A stretch of DNA of 64,000 nucleotides, from NCBI GenBank assembly GCA_028641055.1, contig CM054058.1, positions 82,564,020-82,628,019 on the forward strand. Direction: 5' to 3'. This stretch comes from Alopecurus myosuroides (taxonomy: Eukaryota > Streptophyta > Magnoliopsida > Poales > Poaceae). This document shows positions 1-10,943 of this stretch, one piece after another; the first letter of the stretch is position 1; every line of letters starts with the position of its first letter. The notes under the pieces were generated by a model, which ran no database searches, was not told the origin of the DNA, and worked only from the letters and a program-made list of their open reading frames with translations. The position numbers were made by a program, and so were the translations under genes.

Positions 1-771
1 ATTCTATCCACGACTCCATTCCAGAATAATTTTGAATAGCTTCACAACACTTTGTTTCTGTTACGAGCTATTACACCTCATGGTTACAAGGGAAAGGATG
101 AAGACAAAAGTTTTTGGACTTCTTTAAAACTATATACCGTCACATAATTGTTACGTTCTTTAGTTACAGAGAAGTCCAGAAAACCCCTATTTTCATCCAT
201 CCCGGGATCACCATCACGTGTAGTAACACGTAAGTTCACAACATGTCGCGAAGCTTTTCCAAATTATTCTCGAATGGAGTACCGGATAGAATTATTCCTT
301 TTTTCCCGATCAATGCTGATGATGGCGAAGGCAGTCGGATGTCAACGACGGCATCACCATCGACGGAATCACCACCGGCATCACCACAAACATCTCCATC
401 GGCTCACCGCCCCTACCTTAACATATGTCCCCGCCACCATTATGTTCTCTCTATTCACCGGCATCACCACAAACATCTCCATCGGCTCGCCGCCCCTACC
501 ACCACACATGCACCCCTGCCATCGTCATCCTCTCTCTCTCTTCACGGTCATCACCAGGAACATCTCCACCGGCTCACAGCCCCGGCCTCGACACCTGCAC
601 CCGCCACCGTCGTGCTCTCTCTCTCTTCGCCGGCTCACCGCCCACCGCCCCTACATCGATGGCATATCCTCGCCACCTAAATCGACTGCTACCGGTAGCC
701 CATTTTAGTGGTACGACGCACGGTGGAATCGCGTTTTTCCCGGTGGGGTAACGTGTGGTGCTCTCGTGGAT
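1..771. other. Unclassified left flank, no supported gene
   Basis: I recognise no gene family here. The left 300 bases are mixed AT-rich sequence; the middle is a degenerate tandem repeat described separately. On the right, near 772, the sequence abruptly becomes RNase H coding sequence of element F on the minus strand, so this is either another insertion into F or flanking DNA joined by deletion. Three overlapping plus-strand ORFs (148-708, 243-680, 425-751) come from the repeat being open in all frames and have no family signature. Confidence 0.5.
373..628 (+). repeat. Three-copy minisatellite, about 85-bp unit
   Basis: Three imperfect head-to-tail copies start at about 373, 456 and 543. 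Each begins near CACCGGCATCACCACAAACA, continues through ATCTCCATCGGCTC and ends in a CTCTCTCTTC pyrimidine run; a fourth partial copy starts near 629. Unit lengths read as 83, 87 and 86 bases. The third copy is the most diverged. The repeat is GC-rich against an AT-rich surround. Confidence 0.75.
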
Positions 772-837
772 AACATTCAATTTCTTATTTACTCGCTGTC
801 CAAGAACAACACCTACAACAAAATTGCTAGCATCCAT
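772..837 (-). pseudogene. RNase H fragment of F, distal piece
   Basis: About 22 codons on the minus strand read DASNFVVGVVLGQRVNKKLN followed by VIHES, the typical start of Athila-type RNase H with the first catalytic Asp in the CDAS motif. The Cys before DAS is lost. Beyond about 772 the frame leaves the family pattern, marking a breakpoint. The piece continues the pol of F that stops at 1236, the two being separated by the MITE-like insertion. It cannot be functional alone. Confidence 0.75.
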
Positions 838-1235
838 AGTTTTAAATAGCCCGCTATAGCCTCGCTAAAGCTTTTCCGGAGCCCTCCCGCTAAAGCTATA
901 CACTTCTAACGCCAAATTAAAAATAACGTTAATAGCCTGCTAAATCCCGCTATAGCGCTAAATTTGGAGTCGCTTAGCCCGCTAAACCGTTATAGTTGAA
1001 GGAGGGATGTAGTTTAGTTGCATAAAACCATTTATGTACCACAAGTATTTCTTCTTATTTTTAACGTATACATGATGCATTGATGCAACTCTTAGTTACT
1101 AAATATGTGTGTCAAATATATGTGATACATAATACATGATGGTTGATTGTATGTTTAATTTTTAGAAAAATTCATGATTTAAAGAGAAACGCTAAATGGA
1201 CGTCTGGCCGAGCTGCCGCTAAATGAAATAGCCAA
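838..1235. mobile_element. MITE-like insertion rich in GCTATAGC palindromes
   Basis: This 398-bp block interrupts the RNase H coding sequence of F. The left part (838-1005) carries repeated TAGC/GCTA words such as AGCCCGCTATAGC and CGCTATAGCG; the right end (about 1192-1235) has related words CGCTAAATGG and CCGCTAAATGAAATAGCC in the opposite sense. The middle is AT-rich. It encodes nothing. This style matches a widespread hAT-like non-autonomous element of grasses, but I could not find a clean target-site duplication, and about 20 bases of pol are missing at the site. Confidence 0.55.
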
Positions 1236-2277
1236 TCAGGTGGCTGAACAATAGGAGCAGTAGTTAAAGCCTTCTATAAAGTTTCAAAAGATTCCTTGCA
1301 ATCATCATCAAAAACAAAAGGTACATCTTTTCGAAGAAGATTAGTAAGAGGCTTTGATATTTACAGAAATCTTTAATAAACCTCCTATAAAAACCAGCAT
1401 GACCAAGAACACTACGAATACCTCTAACATCCCTGGGATAGGGCATTTTCTCTATTGCTTCCACTTTAGCTCTGTCAACTTCAATACCTCTTTCACAAAT
1501 TTTATGTCCAAGAACAATTCCTCCATTAACCATAAAGTGGCATTTCTCCCAATTAAGAACAAGATTAGTTCCCTCACATCTCTGCAAAATTTTATCAAGA
1601 TTGTGAAAAAAATTATCAAAAGAAGTTCCACAGACAGAGAAATCGTCCATGAATACTTCCACAATTTCTTCACAAAAGCCATGAAAAATAGCAGACATGC
1701 ATCTTTGAAACGTAGCCGGAGAATTACACAAACCAAAAGGCATACGTCTATAAGCATAAGTTCCGTAAGGACGATTAAAGTTTGTTTTCTCTTGATCTTG
1801 TTTCCTAACAACAATTTGAGCAAACCCAGAATAACCATCAAGAAAACAAAAATAAGTTTTGTTAGACAACCTCTCTAGCATTTGAGCAATAAAGGGTAAA
1901 ATATAAGGATCTTTCTTAGTAACTTTATTATCCTTTCTAAAATCAATGCACATTCTATAACCAACTACTACTCTTTGTGGAATAAGCTCATTATTTTCAT
2001 TAAGCACAACAGTCATTCCACCTTTCTTAGGGACACAATGCACATGGCTTACCCATCTACTATGAGAAATATGATAAATAATACCGGCATCAAGGAGTTT
2101 TAATTCCTCATTTCTTACCACATCCTTCATCTTAGGAATTAAACGACGTTGATGTTTAACAACTGGCTTTGCACCAGGTTTAATATTAATAGCATGCTGC
2201 CATATAGTAGGGGAAATCCATTTCAAATCATCAAGAGTATATCCAATAGCTCCATTGTGTTTCTTCAATATTCCCAA
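1236..2277 (-). pseudogene. Reverse transcriptase of F (Athila-type), broken
   Basis: This would copy element RNA into DNA inside the virus-like particle. The 337-residue frame shows the gypsy RT blocks in order: KLLDAGIIYHIS and PKKGG near the start, CIDFRKDNK, FLDGYSGF, MPFGLCNSPATFQRCM, then the catalytic FMDDF box at about residue 210, and GHAGFYRRFIKDF at the RNase H border. The frame ends at 1264, but another frame carries on with ALTTAPIVQPPDW to 1236, where the MITE-like element cuts in. It shares its frame with the protease ORF upstream, separated by stops in 2278-2583, a linker with no other gene. Confidence 0.85.
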
Positions 2278-2583
2278 TAATCTTTCCTCTTCTTCACCTG
2301 AAAGTTTAGAACTAATAAGAACAGGATATATGTTCTTCTCATAAATATAAGCATATTAAAGATCATCAGGTAAATGTTTTAAATAAAAAACAGGATCCTC
2401 TTTGGGTGGTAATGTGGTACCCAAATCTTCCACAGGTAAATTGTGTTTCCGTATCACTGGTTAACAAACATGAATATCTTCAATTTCATTTCTTTCTTCC
2501 ATAAAGACCTCACTTTCATGGTCCTCCATGAATTGCGGCAAAGCATTGTTAGGAGCAACAGCAATAGAAGCAAGTTGTTCAAC

Positions 2584-3597
2584 TTAAAAAAATTCATGAG
2601 GCAATTCAGCTTCATAAGGAGCTCTGGCAAATTTAGAGAAATTAAACTCAGAAGATTTTCCATCAAATTTAGTCAAAAGTTTCTCCTTTCTACAATCTAT
2701 AATAGCACCGCAAGTGTTCAAGAAAGGTCTACCAAAAATAATAGGACAAGGTTTACTAGCAGCTTTACCCAATACTAAAAAATAAGTAGGATATTTAGTT
2801 TTACCACATAAAACTTCCAAAAATCTAACAATACCAATTGGAAAGATAGCTTCTCTATTAGCAAGTTGAATAGCAACATCAATATCTTCAAGTTCACAAG
2901 AACAAATTTCAAGCATGATTTCTTTATAAAGCTTGTAAGGGATAGCACTAGAACTTGCACCAATATCACATAAACCATAATAGAAATGATCACCAATCTT
3001 AACAAAATGCATAGGAACACTAGTTTTCTTAGGTCTACGGGGATGTGAAGCAATATTAGAAGCCTCCTCACAGAAAACAATGTGTACATCTTCTACATTT
3101 CCAGAAACAAGATCTTTAACCATAGCCATTGTAGCTTCTATAGTTATTTGTTCATCGGGTTCAATAGGTTTCTGTATACTTTTGTTAACCACACTAGCTA
3201 CCATAGAATGTTCCTTTAGTTTAGCAGGGAAAGACATTTTCTCAATATAAGGTTTAGGCACAGAAGGATTAACAACATGCACTTTTATGTTTCTAGCAGA
3301 AACACAATTAACAGTATCTTTATAAGGTGCATGATATTTGGGATACTCCCTTTTAGGAATAACAAGATAGGAAGCAAAGGTTTTAAGACAGTTTGCAAAA
3401 ATTTGAGAATCAAGACAACAAACAGCACTAACATTATCGAAATCATCGATTCCCATAACAGTTCTAATGCATTTGTAATCGTAATTTATACCTAACTTTC
3501 TACCTTTGTCATTCTCCCATCCTTCAGTATTTTCTTGAATGCGATCAAGAAGGTCCCATGTAGCTTCTTCTTCATACGTGTGAATGATCCAGAACAA
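2584..3597 (-). pseudogene. Gag C-terminus and aspartic protease of F
   Basis: The 337-residue frame holds the retroviral-type protease that would mature the polyprotein. The active-site region reads CDIGASSSAIP at about residues 211-221, the Athila variant of D-[ST]-G-A, followed by FLEVLCGKTKYPTYFLVLG and CPIIFGRPFLNTCGAIIDCR, the conserved substrate-flap and C-terminal blocks. The N-terminal 120 residues are gag-linker sequence. The ORF ends in TAA at 2584, whereas an intact element would read on into reverse transcriptase. No Met-based start is meaningful because it is part of a polyprotein. Confidence 0.8.
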
Positions 3598-4144
3598 GAA
3601 GCATCCAATAAATACTTATCATGAAGAGAAAGCCTTGCATTGATATTATTGATAACAATATTACTCGGGAGCTCATGAAGGGGCTTTTCAGCATTAATAA
3701 TTATATTTTCCCCCAAGCTTGGGAAATACTATCTCCATCATGAGGCCAGAAATTATATATTTGATTCTGGTCTTTATGAATCTCATTGGAAGGATGAAAT
3801 TTAGAATAAAAGAGAGGTACAATTTCCTCACATCCCATAGATTCACCATTCTTCAGCATTTGAAACCATTCAGCAGCTTTGCCTTTCAGTGACAAAGAGA
3901 ATAATTTCCTTTTAACTTCATCCATTGTAATACCTGCACACCTGAACCACTCGCATAATTCATGTATAAAGATCAAATGATCAGCTGGATGGACAGTTTC
4001 ATCTCCATAATAGCAGTTATCCATAACACGTCCAACAATTTTCATACGTAGTCTATAAGGATCTAATTCAGCAGATAACGGCTAATCTACTACCCTTGCA
4101 GTAATAGTAATTCCCTTAAACAAAAAACCATATGGACTATCCAT
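3492..4144 (-). pseudogene. Gag of F, frameshifted
   Basis: Capsid-type protein of the Athila lineage. The likely original start is the ATG at 4144 (MDSPYG). An in-frame TAG at 4082-4084 breaks it almost at once. The frame then gives 4045-3701 with MKIVGRVMDNCYYGDETVHP and GKAAEWFQMLKNGES, the usual gag core, and ends at 3701. A second frame (3716-3492) continues with ENIIINAEKPLHELPSN and NARLSLHDKYLLDASCSG. At least one stop and one frameshift separate these pieces. Confidence 0.7.
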
Positions 4145-4230
4145 AGTCAAATAAAACAGAAGACAGAAATAAAAACAACACTCACAGTAAAAGTTTCTCT
4201 TACTAACTCCACTTACCAATAGAGCTTCAC

Positions 4231-4248
4231 TCCCCGGCAACAACGCCA
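4231..4248 (-). other. Primer-binding site of F (tRNA-Asp type)
   Basis: Read on the minus strand the site is TGGCGTTGTTGCCGGGGA, complementary to the 3' end of plant tRNA-Asp apart from two changes of the CpG-decay type (GCC to GTT). It lies 11 bases inside the LTR end at 4260, the usual layout for Athila-type elements. Confidence 0.8.
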
Positions 4249-4259
4249 GAAAATAGTCT

Positions 4260-5341
4260 TGATGACCCACAAGTATAGGGGGTGTATCATATTACTTTCG
4301 ATAAATAAGGGTGTCGAACCCAACGAGGAGCAGAAGGTGTTGACAAGCAGGTTGGATAGACAATTCACTGTAAACACTAGCAAACAGGTTTTTGGTGGTT
4401 TTTGATATAGCAGATAAATAAAGTGCGAGTAAATAAATAACAGTAATAATAATTGCAGCGAGTGTTCCAATCCTTTTGAGAGCAAAGGACAAGCCGGTTG
4501 TTTTACTTATAGTAACTAAATGTTCTCGATGACACATGGGAATCTCGTCAAGTATTTCCGCTTCATATAGTTGATTAATATTTATTGTTTTGATAGGTGT
4601 TGTGTGGGTGAACCTATGCTAATGCACCGCCCAACTAGGACTAATACATACTTATGATTAAATCCCCTGCAAGCATCTGCAAACACAAGAAGTAATTAAG
4701 ATAAATCCCACAACTAGTAGCCTAATGAGGGTTTCCTAATGAGGGTTTAGGTTCCTGTCACTCCGGCAACCCCACAACTAGTAGCCAAACACACAATGCA
4801 TCCTCCAAGGACCATAAAGGTTAAGTATCATGTAGTCAACGCTCACATGACACCACAACTTAAATATCAAGATATTACTTCAACATAACTCCACTACTAA
4901 CATCATGACTTCTCCCATGTCCACAAGAACTAAATGAACTACTCACGAGACATCATATGGATCATAATCAGAGGTGATATAATGGTAAATAACAATCTGG
5001 TCATAAAGTGAAAACACCGATAAATCTCACAAGCATCAACTACTACCAAGTAATCCACACCGGAAGAGAGATCTAGTGGAAAACAACGATAAAGACCCCT
5101 AATTGTTACATCAGGATGAAGGTGGACGGTGAGGATGATGGCACTGGTGATGAGGATGATGGCGATGATGATCTTGATGAAGCCTGGAGTGATGACGGTG
5201 ATGATGGCGACGATTTTCCCTCTCTGGGGAGGAATTTCCCCGGCAGATTTCTCCCTGCTGAAGAGCTTTTCTCTCTCTGTTGTTTTCCGCCCCAAGGTGG
5301 TGGCAGAATATTTTTTTGATGATTTTGTGGGGTTTAGGGTT
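4260..5341 (-). repeat. 5' LTR of F, inner part (R/U5 side)
   Basis: The LTR ends at 4260 with the inverted form of GGGTCATCA, next to the primer site. It has the usual Triticeae Athila pattern: a leader with CCTAAACCC-like motifs, GGCGGAAAACAACAGAGAGAG, and a GAT/CATCATC-rich stretch at 5116-5215 that makes misleading acidic ORFs on the plus strand. It is cut at 5341 by element A, whose LTR begins TGAAAG at 5342. Confidence 0.8.
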
Positions 5342-6448
5342 TGAAAGTATACTATGGGCACCTAGAGGGGGGGGGTGAATAGGTGCTATGACCAATTTTA
5401 ATTTTTCTTCAAGATTAAGGCTTGACACAAAGGTAAATTCTCTAGATAATGCAACTACGGTGAATTTACCTATATGAAAAGAACAATTATGAACACAATA
5501 TAAGCACAATTAAAGATAAGGGAACTAGGTAAACGATAAGGAGCACACGGGGACACGATGTATTCCCGAGTTCCTCCTTGTTAAGGGAGTACATCTCGTT
5601 GGATGGGTGTGAGATTCGCCACAAAGGCCTCAACCTATTGTCCGATGAACCCCGCCACAAAGGCCTAGTCCACCTTGCACTATTGATACCCTTTCAGGCG
5701 GGAATTGAGTCCTTTACAAACAAGCTTGGGTCACACACCCACAACCAAATTGGGGGCTCCCAACAATCACAACAATCACCAAGAGTAGCAAGAAATCTAG
5801 GTCCTCCACCAGAGGAAACCTTAGATAAGATTCCTCAAGATAATGAAGGGGAAATGGAAATCAGTTCGGTGAAGATGTAGATCCGGGGCTTCTCCTTCAA
5901 TCCTCCAAGTTTCAACAAGTTTTGGTGGAGGAGATGGGAGATCTAGCTTGGTGGGTGATCTCAATCAATGGAGCATTTAATTCTGGACGAGCTACGACTC
6001 AGGGAAGAAGGGGGTCTTATATTTATAGGTCCACCAAAAAACTAGCCATTTTCCTTGCTTTCGGAGTTCAATCCGGAATGAATCCGGAACTTCCGACATG
6101 AATGCAGACAACCGGAATAATCCGGATCCTAAAATAGGATTTTGCGTTCATGTCGAAATGGATCCAAAATGGCCCGGAATGATTCTGGACTGTAATAGAA
6201 GTTTTCGCGGCAAAGTCGGAATGAATCCAGAATGGATCCGGATCCCGGAATCACCCGGAATGGTTCCGGATCCTACCAGAGGTTTTCACGGTCAATCCGG
6301 ATGAATCCAAATCATTTCGGATGACAGTAAAAACCTCTACTTTGAGCAGAAAAACCTCTACTTTTTAAACAATCAACACACATGGTTAGAACTCATTTAT
6401 TTTGTTAACAAACACAAAAAACTTAGGGATCTCGAAAATGCTCTTTCA
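5342..6448 (-). repeat. 3' LTR of A
   Basis: The LTR runs from TGAAAG at 5342 to CTTTCA at 6448 and aligns by eye with the 5' LTR of A from 60877. Read on the minus strand, U3 holds a cluster of TCCGGAATGAATCCGGA-like half-palindromes (6060-6310) directly upstream of a TATA box (CTATAAATAT, 6019-6028). R/U5 ends in the CACC-CCCCC-CTAGGTG block typical of these elements. Two copies of AAAAACCTCTACTT lie at 6330-6372. The five bases outside the LTR are GGGTT (5337-5341). Confidence 0.88.
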
Positions 6449-6462
6449 ATATCCCCCTTTTT
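6449..6462 (-). promoter_or_regulatory. Polypurine tract of A
   Basis: Minus-strand AAAAAGGGGGATAT directly abuts the 3' LTR start (TGAAAG). It is the expected primer for plus-strand DNA synthesis and matches the tract of B (AAAAAGGGGGAGAT). Confidence 0.85.
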
Positions 6463-6865
6463 GGTGTTTGATGACAACATGAAGATTCACGTGGATAAAC
6501 AAGGTGAACATAAAGAGGTCTCCAAAATATAGACGGAGCTCCCCCTCGATATGTGCCCCGGGAGGCACACACTTCATAGGCTTTGCTTCCTCTATGATTT
6601 AGACACCATGCAATTTTTAAAAGTTCACAATACATGCATAGGAATATAACAATAACGTAAACACGCATGGTTCTAAAGATAATAGCATAACCACAGGTAA
6701 GAGTGACACAACCAATTAACTAAGGTTCCACACACAAATAAAGCAAATGTTTGCAACGACAAAAACTAAAGAAAATGGAGCACAATCCTATAAGATCGAA
6801 ACTAAAGGCAAATAAGACTTTTGTCCCCAACCTTGCGAAACCCGTGATATCCTAATAGGGGACTC

Positions 6866-6885
6866 CTTCTCCCCCTTTGGCATCA
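6866..6885 (-). promoter_or_regulatory. PPT-like motif after accessory ORF of A
   Basis: Minus-strand TGATGCCAAAGGGGGAGAAG lies 88 bases after the acidic stop of the accessory ORF. The identical 20-mer follows the accessory ORF of B at 58706-58725, although the surrounding sequence differs. The role is unknown; duplicated PPT-like runs are reported for Sireviruses. Confidence 0.6.
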
Positions 6886-6972
6886 AGACGCCAAAAATGA
6901 GAAAAAGAGTCCAACTAGCATCCCAATAGATCACTCGAGGTCTTTATCATCTCTACGGTGCTCCTTGTCATT

Positions 6973-7688
6973 TTATTCCTCCTTACGCTCAAGGTCTCCA
7001 TGGTCGCCAGCATCATCAAAGTCATCCTCAGCAGACTCCTCTTCATCATCACCGTCAGCAGGAGGAACCGCAAAGTAGAAATAATCATCATTAATCTCGG
7101 GCATCTCAATAGGGAGATAAGGAACATGAGTGAGATGTGGAGGATCATCAGGCACGTCAATCCCAGCAGCCCCACGGTCAGAATTCTGAATGCGGCGAGT
7201 CTCCTTGGCCAGCTCCCTAGCCTCATGAGAAATTTCTCTAGTGTCACTAGACACTGAACATAACCTTGAAGAACTTGGCAATTACACTTGAGGGCTGACG
7301 CTAAGAACCACCACTCGAGGAACCATAAGGAGTGGCATGTGATATCTTGGTCATGGCCTTGGTGCACTCAGGGATCTCAGGGCCACGGATGAGAGAAAGC
7401 ACCATCTTATTGGACTTAACCACCAGAAATTGTTCCATGATTTTATCTCCTAGCTTGGAGTTGATGAGCTTTTGAATATAGGGAGCAAAGGCCGGCTTCC
7501 TCTTCTCCAGCACACCAATTCAAATCTCACGGTAGATGAAATCCATGACATCAATCCCCCGATGGTTCTGGGGCTTGGTGAGCATCATGAGGTTCACCGT
7601 ATAGGCCCTAATAGCAGAGTAATCCACAGCCTTGATCATGAAAGTGAACTGGAAGATCTTGGACAGAACATTGTAGTACAGGTACATG
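6973..7688 (-). pseudogene. Accessory ORF of A, C-terminal half
   Basis: Minus-strand pieces correspond in order to the accessory ORF of B. 7688-7514 includes LYYNVLSKIFQFTFMIKAVD and GIDVMDFIYREI; 7513-7301 includes KPAFAPYIQKLINSKLGDK; a frameshift near 7290 leads into 7281-6973, which ends in a strongly acidic tail (DGDDEEESAEDDFDD). The counterpart in B is IDAMDFIFNEI, VPPYAPYIMKLIKSW and an EEEED tail. The function is unknown; the position between pol and the 3' LTR is where Sireviruses carry an extra, sometimes envelope-like, ORF. I see no convincing membrane segment or signal peptide. Confidence 0.65.
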
Positions 7689-7691
7689 TTA

Positions 7692-9765
7692 GAGCATCTC
7701 CAGCCGCAACCCCAGGAGCCCCCCAGGGCGACTTTTTTAGCGTTGGTACGCCATTTTTGCTGAGTCACGCCCCCAGCGTGTCGAATAGCGCCGGTTTGGG
7801 CCATTTTAGCGCCCGGCGAACCCAAGACGAACCCAGCGCGCTTGGGGGCTTCGGGGCTCCGGAAAAGGCAAAATCCCGTTTGTGGGCCAACATAGTCAGG
7901 TGAAGGGCGACTTTTCGACGCCCTCTTTCCCCTCCCTTGCCGCATACAGCCCACCCGTGTTCTCTCCCTTGCCGATGTCGGCGTTGCCCCTCGACCCCAA
8001 ACCGCCGCTCCGCCGCTAGAAGTCATTTCGCTGCCGCAACTGGCTTCCGTAGACTCACCATAGACACGCCTACCTCCCTCCCTCCTCTAGACGAGATCGC
8101 CTCTTCCAGGCGAGGCCACAGGCAGCCGGCTATCCACCATGACTGTGAGGTGTTCGGCGTTTTGCCACTTCGGCAATGGACTCCGACGATGAGGAAATGT
8201 TTGCCGCTCTGATGGACGAGGAAGCCGACACAGCCATCGACAATCCCGAGCACCTCATGTGCCTCGCCGCTCTGGCCGCTCTGTTTGCGCAGAACGCAAA
8301 ACCCCGGCGTTGTGGATCAAAGTTCGGTCGACGGAAGGGCAAAGATAGGCAGCAAGTGGAGGACTACTGCATCCTCTACGCCGACTACTTCGCCGACGCT
8401 CCATTGCATGGCGAATTAGTGTTTCGGCGCCGATTCCGCATGAGCCGGAAGCTCTTCCTCGACATTGTGCACGCCGTTCGAGAGTTTGCTAGCTATTTCA
8501 TTTGCAAGAAGGATTGCACCGGGACGGTTGGATTCACCTCGCTCCATAAGTGCATTGTGACTATGAGAATTCTTGCATATGGCGCTCCCGGCGATACCCA
8601 AGATGACTACATGCGCATGGATGAGTCCACTATCTTTGAATGTTTGAACAAATTCTAAAAAGCAATGGTGGCATTGTTTGTCCCAAAGTACTTGAGATCA
8701 CCCAATGCGGAAGACACTGCCCAGATCCTAGCACAGTATGAAGCAAGAGGATTTCCGGTGATGCTTGGAAGCATTGACTGTATGCATTGGGCATGGAAGA
8801 ACTGCCCGTTTGCTTGGCAGGGGATGTAGAAGGGCGCGAAAGGATCTTGCAGTGTGATACTTGAGGCAGTGGCTACAGAGGACCTCTGGATTTGGTACGC
8901 CTTCTTTGGAATTCCTGGAACTCACAATGACATCAAGTCCTGCAGTGCTCCCCGGTCTTTGGAAATCTCGTTGAAGGCCATGCCCCTCCGGTGTACTATG
9001 AGATCAATGGCCACTGTTACAACAAGGGATACTACCTAGCGGATGGTATCTATCCAAGATGGTCAACATTTGTGAAGACTATCTCCAACCCAGTACCAAG
9101 AGGCAAGAAGTCTTGGTTTGCTCAGCGCCAAGAGGCTTCCAGGAAGGATGTCGAGCGAGCATTTGGTGTGCTTCAATCTCGGTTTTGTCTTGTCCGGTAC
9201 CCTGCTCTGACTTGGTCCAAGAAGCATACATGGGAGGTGATGAACTGTTGTGTGATCTTGCACAACATGATCATCGAGAAGGAGCGTGACGACCCAGTGT
9301 TTGATACTAAACCATATTTTAGACAGGGTCCTCTTGCAACTGTCGATCATCAGGTGCTAGCATAATGGAATGCATATCTAGCTAGGCGACAGCAGATCAG
9401 AGACCCCAGGTGCACCAAGAGTTGCATCGTGATCTGGTGGAGCATCCCTGGAGACTCAAAGGTGTGCTCAAAACTTGTTAAAATTATGTTGAAATATTTG
9501 GTTTTCGGTGATTTGTGTGACAAACTTCGTGATAAATATATGTTATGTGCCGAAATGATGCTGAATTTGGTCGAATTCAATCGAACTTAGGCGAAAACCG
9601 ACGAGTCTATGCAAATTCGGGCGAAAATGAACCGTTTGGCGCACTTCGCCTGGGAACGCGGCATGGAAGCGACCCCCCAAGGCAAAAAAATAGCGCCGGG
9701 CGCTCCCGAAAGGCGCTATTTAGCGCCGAAAATTAGCCCTGGGGGGCAAACGACTTGAGATGCTC
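7692..9765 (+). mobile_element. PIF/Harbinger DNA transposon
   Basis: A 2,074-bp element with inverted ends: GAGCATCTCCAGCCG at the left and the inverse of GAGCATCTCAAGTCG at the right, flanked by TTA duplications (7689-7691 and 9766-9768). Subterminal GC-rich arms (about 7705-7890 and 9620-9745) also pair. It carries a decayed transposase on the plus strand. I find no Myb-like second ORF, so mobility would have needed help in trans. It splits the accessory ORF of A. Confidence 0.92.
8176..9363 (+). pseudogene. Harbinger-type DDE transposase, broken
   Basis: The enzyme would cut and paste the element at TTA targets. The reading runs in one frame from MDSDDEEMFAALM at 8176 through FRRRFRMSRKLFLDIVHAVR and GYAPGD-like ILAYGAPGDTQDDYMRM. 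A TAA at 8656-8658 and a TAG at 8827-8829 interrupt it. [14 protein letters not shown] carries the first catalytic Asp and GTHNDI the second. A frameshift near 8938 moves to the frame of 8991-9365, with [20 protein letters not shown] and [10 protein letters not shown] holding the catalytic Glu. Two stops and one shift make it inactive. Confidence 0.9.
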
Positions 9766-9768
9766 TTA

Positions 9769-10437
9769 GAGTTTAAGGGCCTTGTCTTTCCCTGAACATC
9801 GAGAGGGTAACAGAACTCCAAGATAGAGTTATCATACTCCGAGTTGTCTGAACCCGGAAACCATGATGACCGTACATGGCCTTCCACTTGTAACCCAGAG
9901 CATCAGAAAACTCACACAGATTGCTAGTAACCTTCTGATCACTGGTCGTCCAAGTCATGGTGCGCACCGCATCACCCGTTCAGTGCACTGTGCAATAGAA
10001 CTGAGCAACCAAGTCCAGACAGTACACATTCTCGATCTCCAGGAGTGGTGCAACATTGAGCTTCACCTAGAATTCATGAACATGAAAGAGATCACCATTC
10101 TTGTGCCTATGATAGAAATCCATGCCCACCTGAAACTAATCACATATGAGCGGATCCTGATTGGAATAGAACTTATTCCAAGCCTTGAACTTAAGGTTGG
10201 TCCAAAACCGAGAATCTTCACAAGTGGGCTCGGAATAGCTATATGGGTTCTTCCTCTTGCCAGCTTTCCACTGAGCCACTGTGAAGGCATTCATGTTTCC
10301 TTCAGGCAGCCCCTCAAACAACTCATCCTCATAACTGCTACCGGCATGGCTACCGGAACCACGACCCCTCTAAGGGCAAGGACCTCTCCCAGCTGCGGCC
10401 TTCCTCTTGTTACCAAAACGGGAGCCACCACCTGTGA
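9769..10437 (-). pseudogene. Accessory ORF of A, exon 2, N-terminal half
   Basis: Exon 2 begins at 10437, just after a splice-acceptor-like TCTTCTAG (10438-10445). It opens with a basic, Gly-rich stretch (GGGSRFGNKRKAAAGRG), hits an in-frame TAG near 10373-10375, then reads LFEGLPEGNMNAFTVAQWK and NLKFKAWNKFYSNQDPLICD, which lines up with VSEFKAWRSKAWYTE of B. Further on, CEFSDALGYKW parallels the FFAELGYPF of B. The Harbinger element cuts it at 9769. Stops and shifts show it is dead. Confidence 0.6.
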
Positions 10438-10943
10438 CTAGAAGATGTAGAAGCAGAATGAGATAAGTGCATATGCAAAACGGAGAAAAAAACTCCCAAA
10501 GTTAGATGAAGTGCAAATTTCAGAAATTCTGGAGTGATCCGGATTCCATTTGAGATTTCCGGATTCATTCTGGGTGCCGTAATGGTTCCGACGGGTCCGG
10601 AATTTTTCCGAGAACCTCGATCTGACTCGAGATCTCCATAAAAATTCAACCATTTGGCTCAAAAACTTCATATAACTTGAGGAAAACGTGGGATAGATCC
10701 TAGGTGATGATAAGTGTTGGCTTAGCACCGGGAAACATGGAGGACATGGATATGATAGATCTGATTGGAAATTATTTAGTCTAGATCTTAGGGACATGGA
10801 AACATATGGTATAAAGATTAGCCAAGATGATCATGTCGAAAGGAACTCAAAATCTAGATGAACCCAAGGTGGAGATTGCATCTAGAATGAAAACCAACTA
10901 ACAAAATAGTAAACAAAGAGGGGCCAATCCAAATACCTTCCAT
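10438..10943 (-). other. First exon and intron of accessory gene of A (predicted)
   Basis: The predicted first exon is only ATGGAAG (10943-10937) in a CCCCCC-ATGGAA context. It is followed by a donor-like GTATTT (from 10936) and a 499-base intron ending in the pyrimidine-rich TTCTACATCTTCTAG (AG at 10439-10438). The split codon is phase 1 (one base in exon 1) and enters the exon-2 frame directly. B has the same ATGGAA start, phase and gene position. The intron of A contains a TCCGG-rich stretch at 10520-10640. Confidence 0.55.

Larger units (their letters stand above)
772..5341 (-). mobile_element. Athila-type Ty3/gypsy retrotransposon F, left part
   Basis: A minus-strand gypsy element is visible from the inner part of its 5' LTR (4260-5341) through a tRNA-Asp-type primer site (4231-4248), gag, protease and reverse transcriptase to a broken RNase H near 772. 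Integrase and the 3' LTR are not in the window. The gag and pol motifs match the Athila/Tat-side lineage common in Triticeae. The 5' LTR is cut by element A at 5342, and its outer piece reappears at 61782-62043. Coding parts are riddled with stops and shifts, so it is an old dead copy. Confidence 0.85.

Noticed and set aside
148..751. Overlapping plus-strand ORFs of 108-186 codons
   Set aside because: They lie on the minisatellite and are open in all frames; His/Pro/Ser-rich composition with no family motif.
5116..5344. Acidic DDGDD-rich ORF
   Set aside because: It is a GAT-rich stretch inside the LTR of F, antisense to the element.
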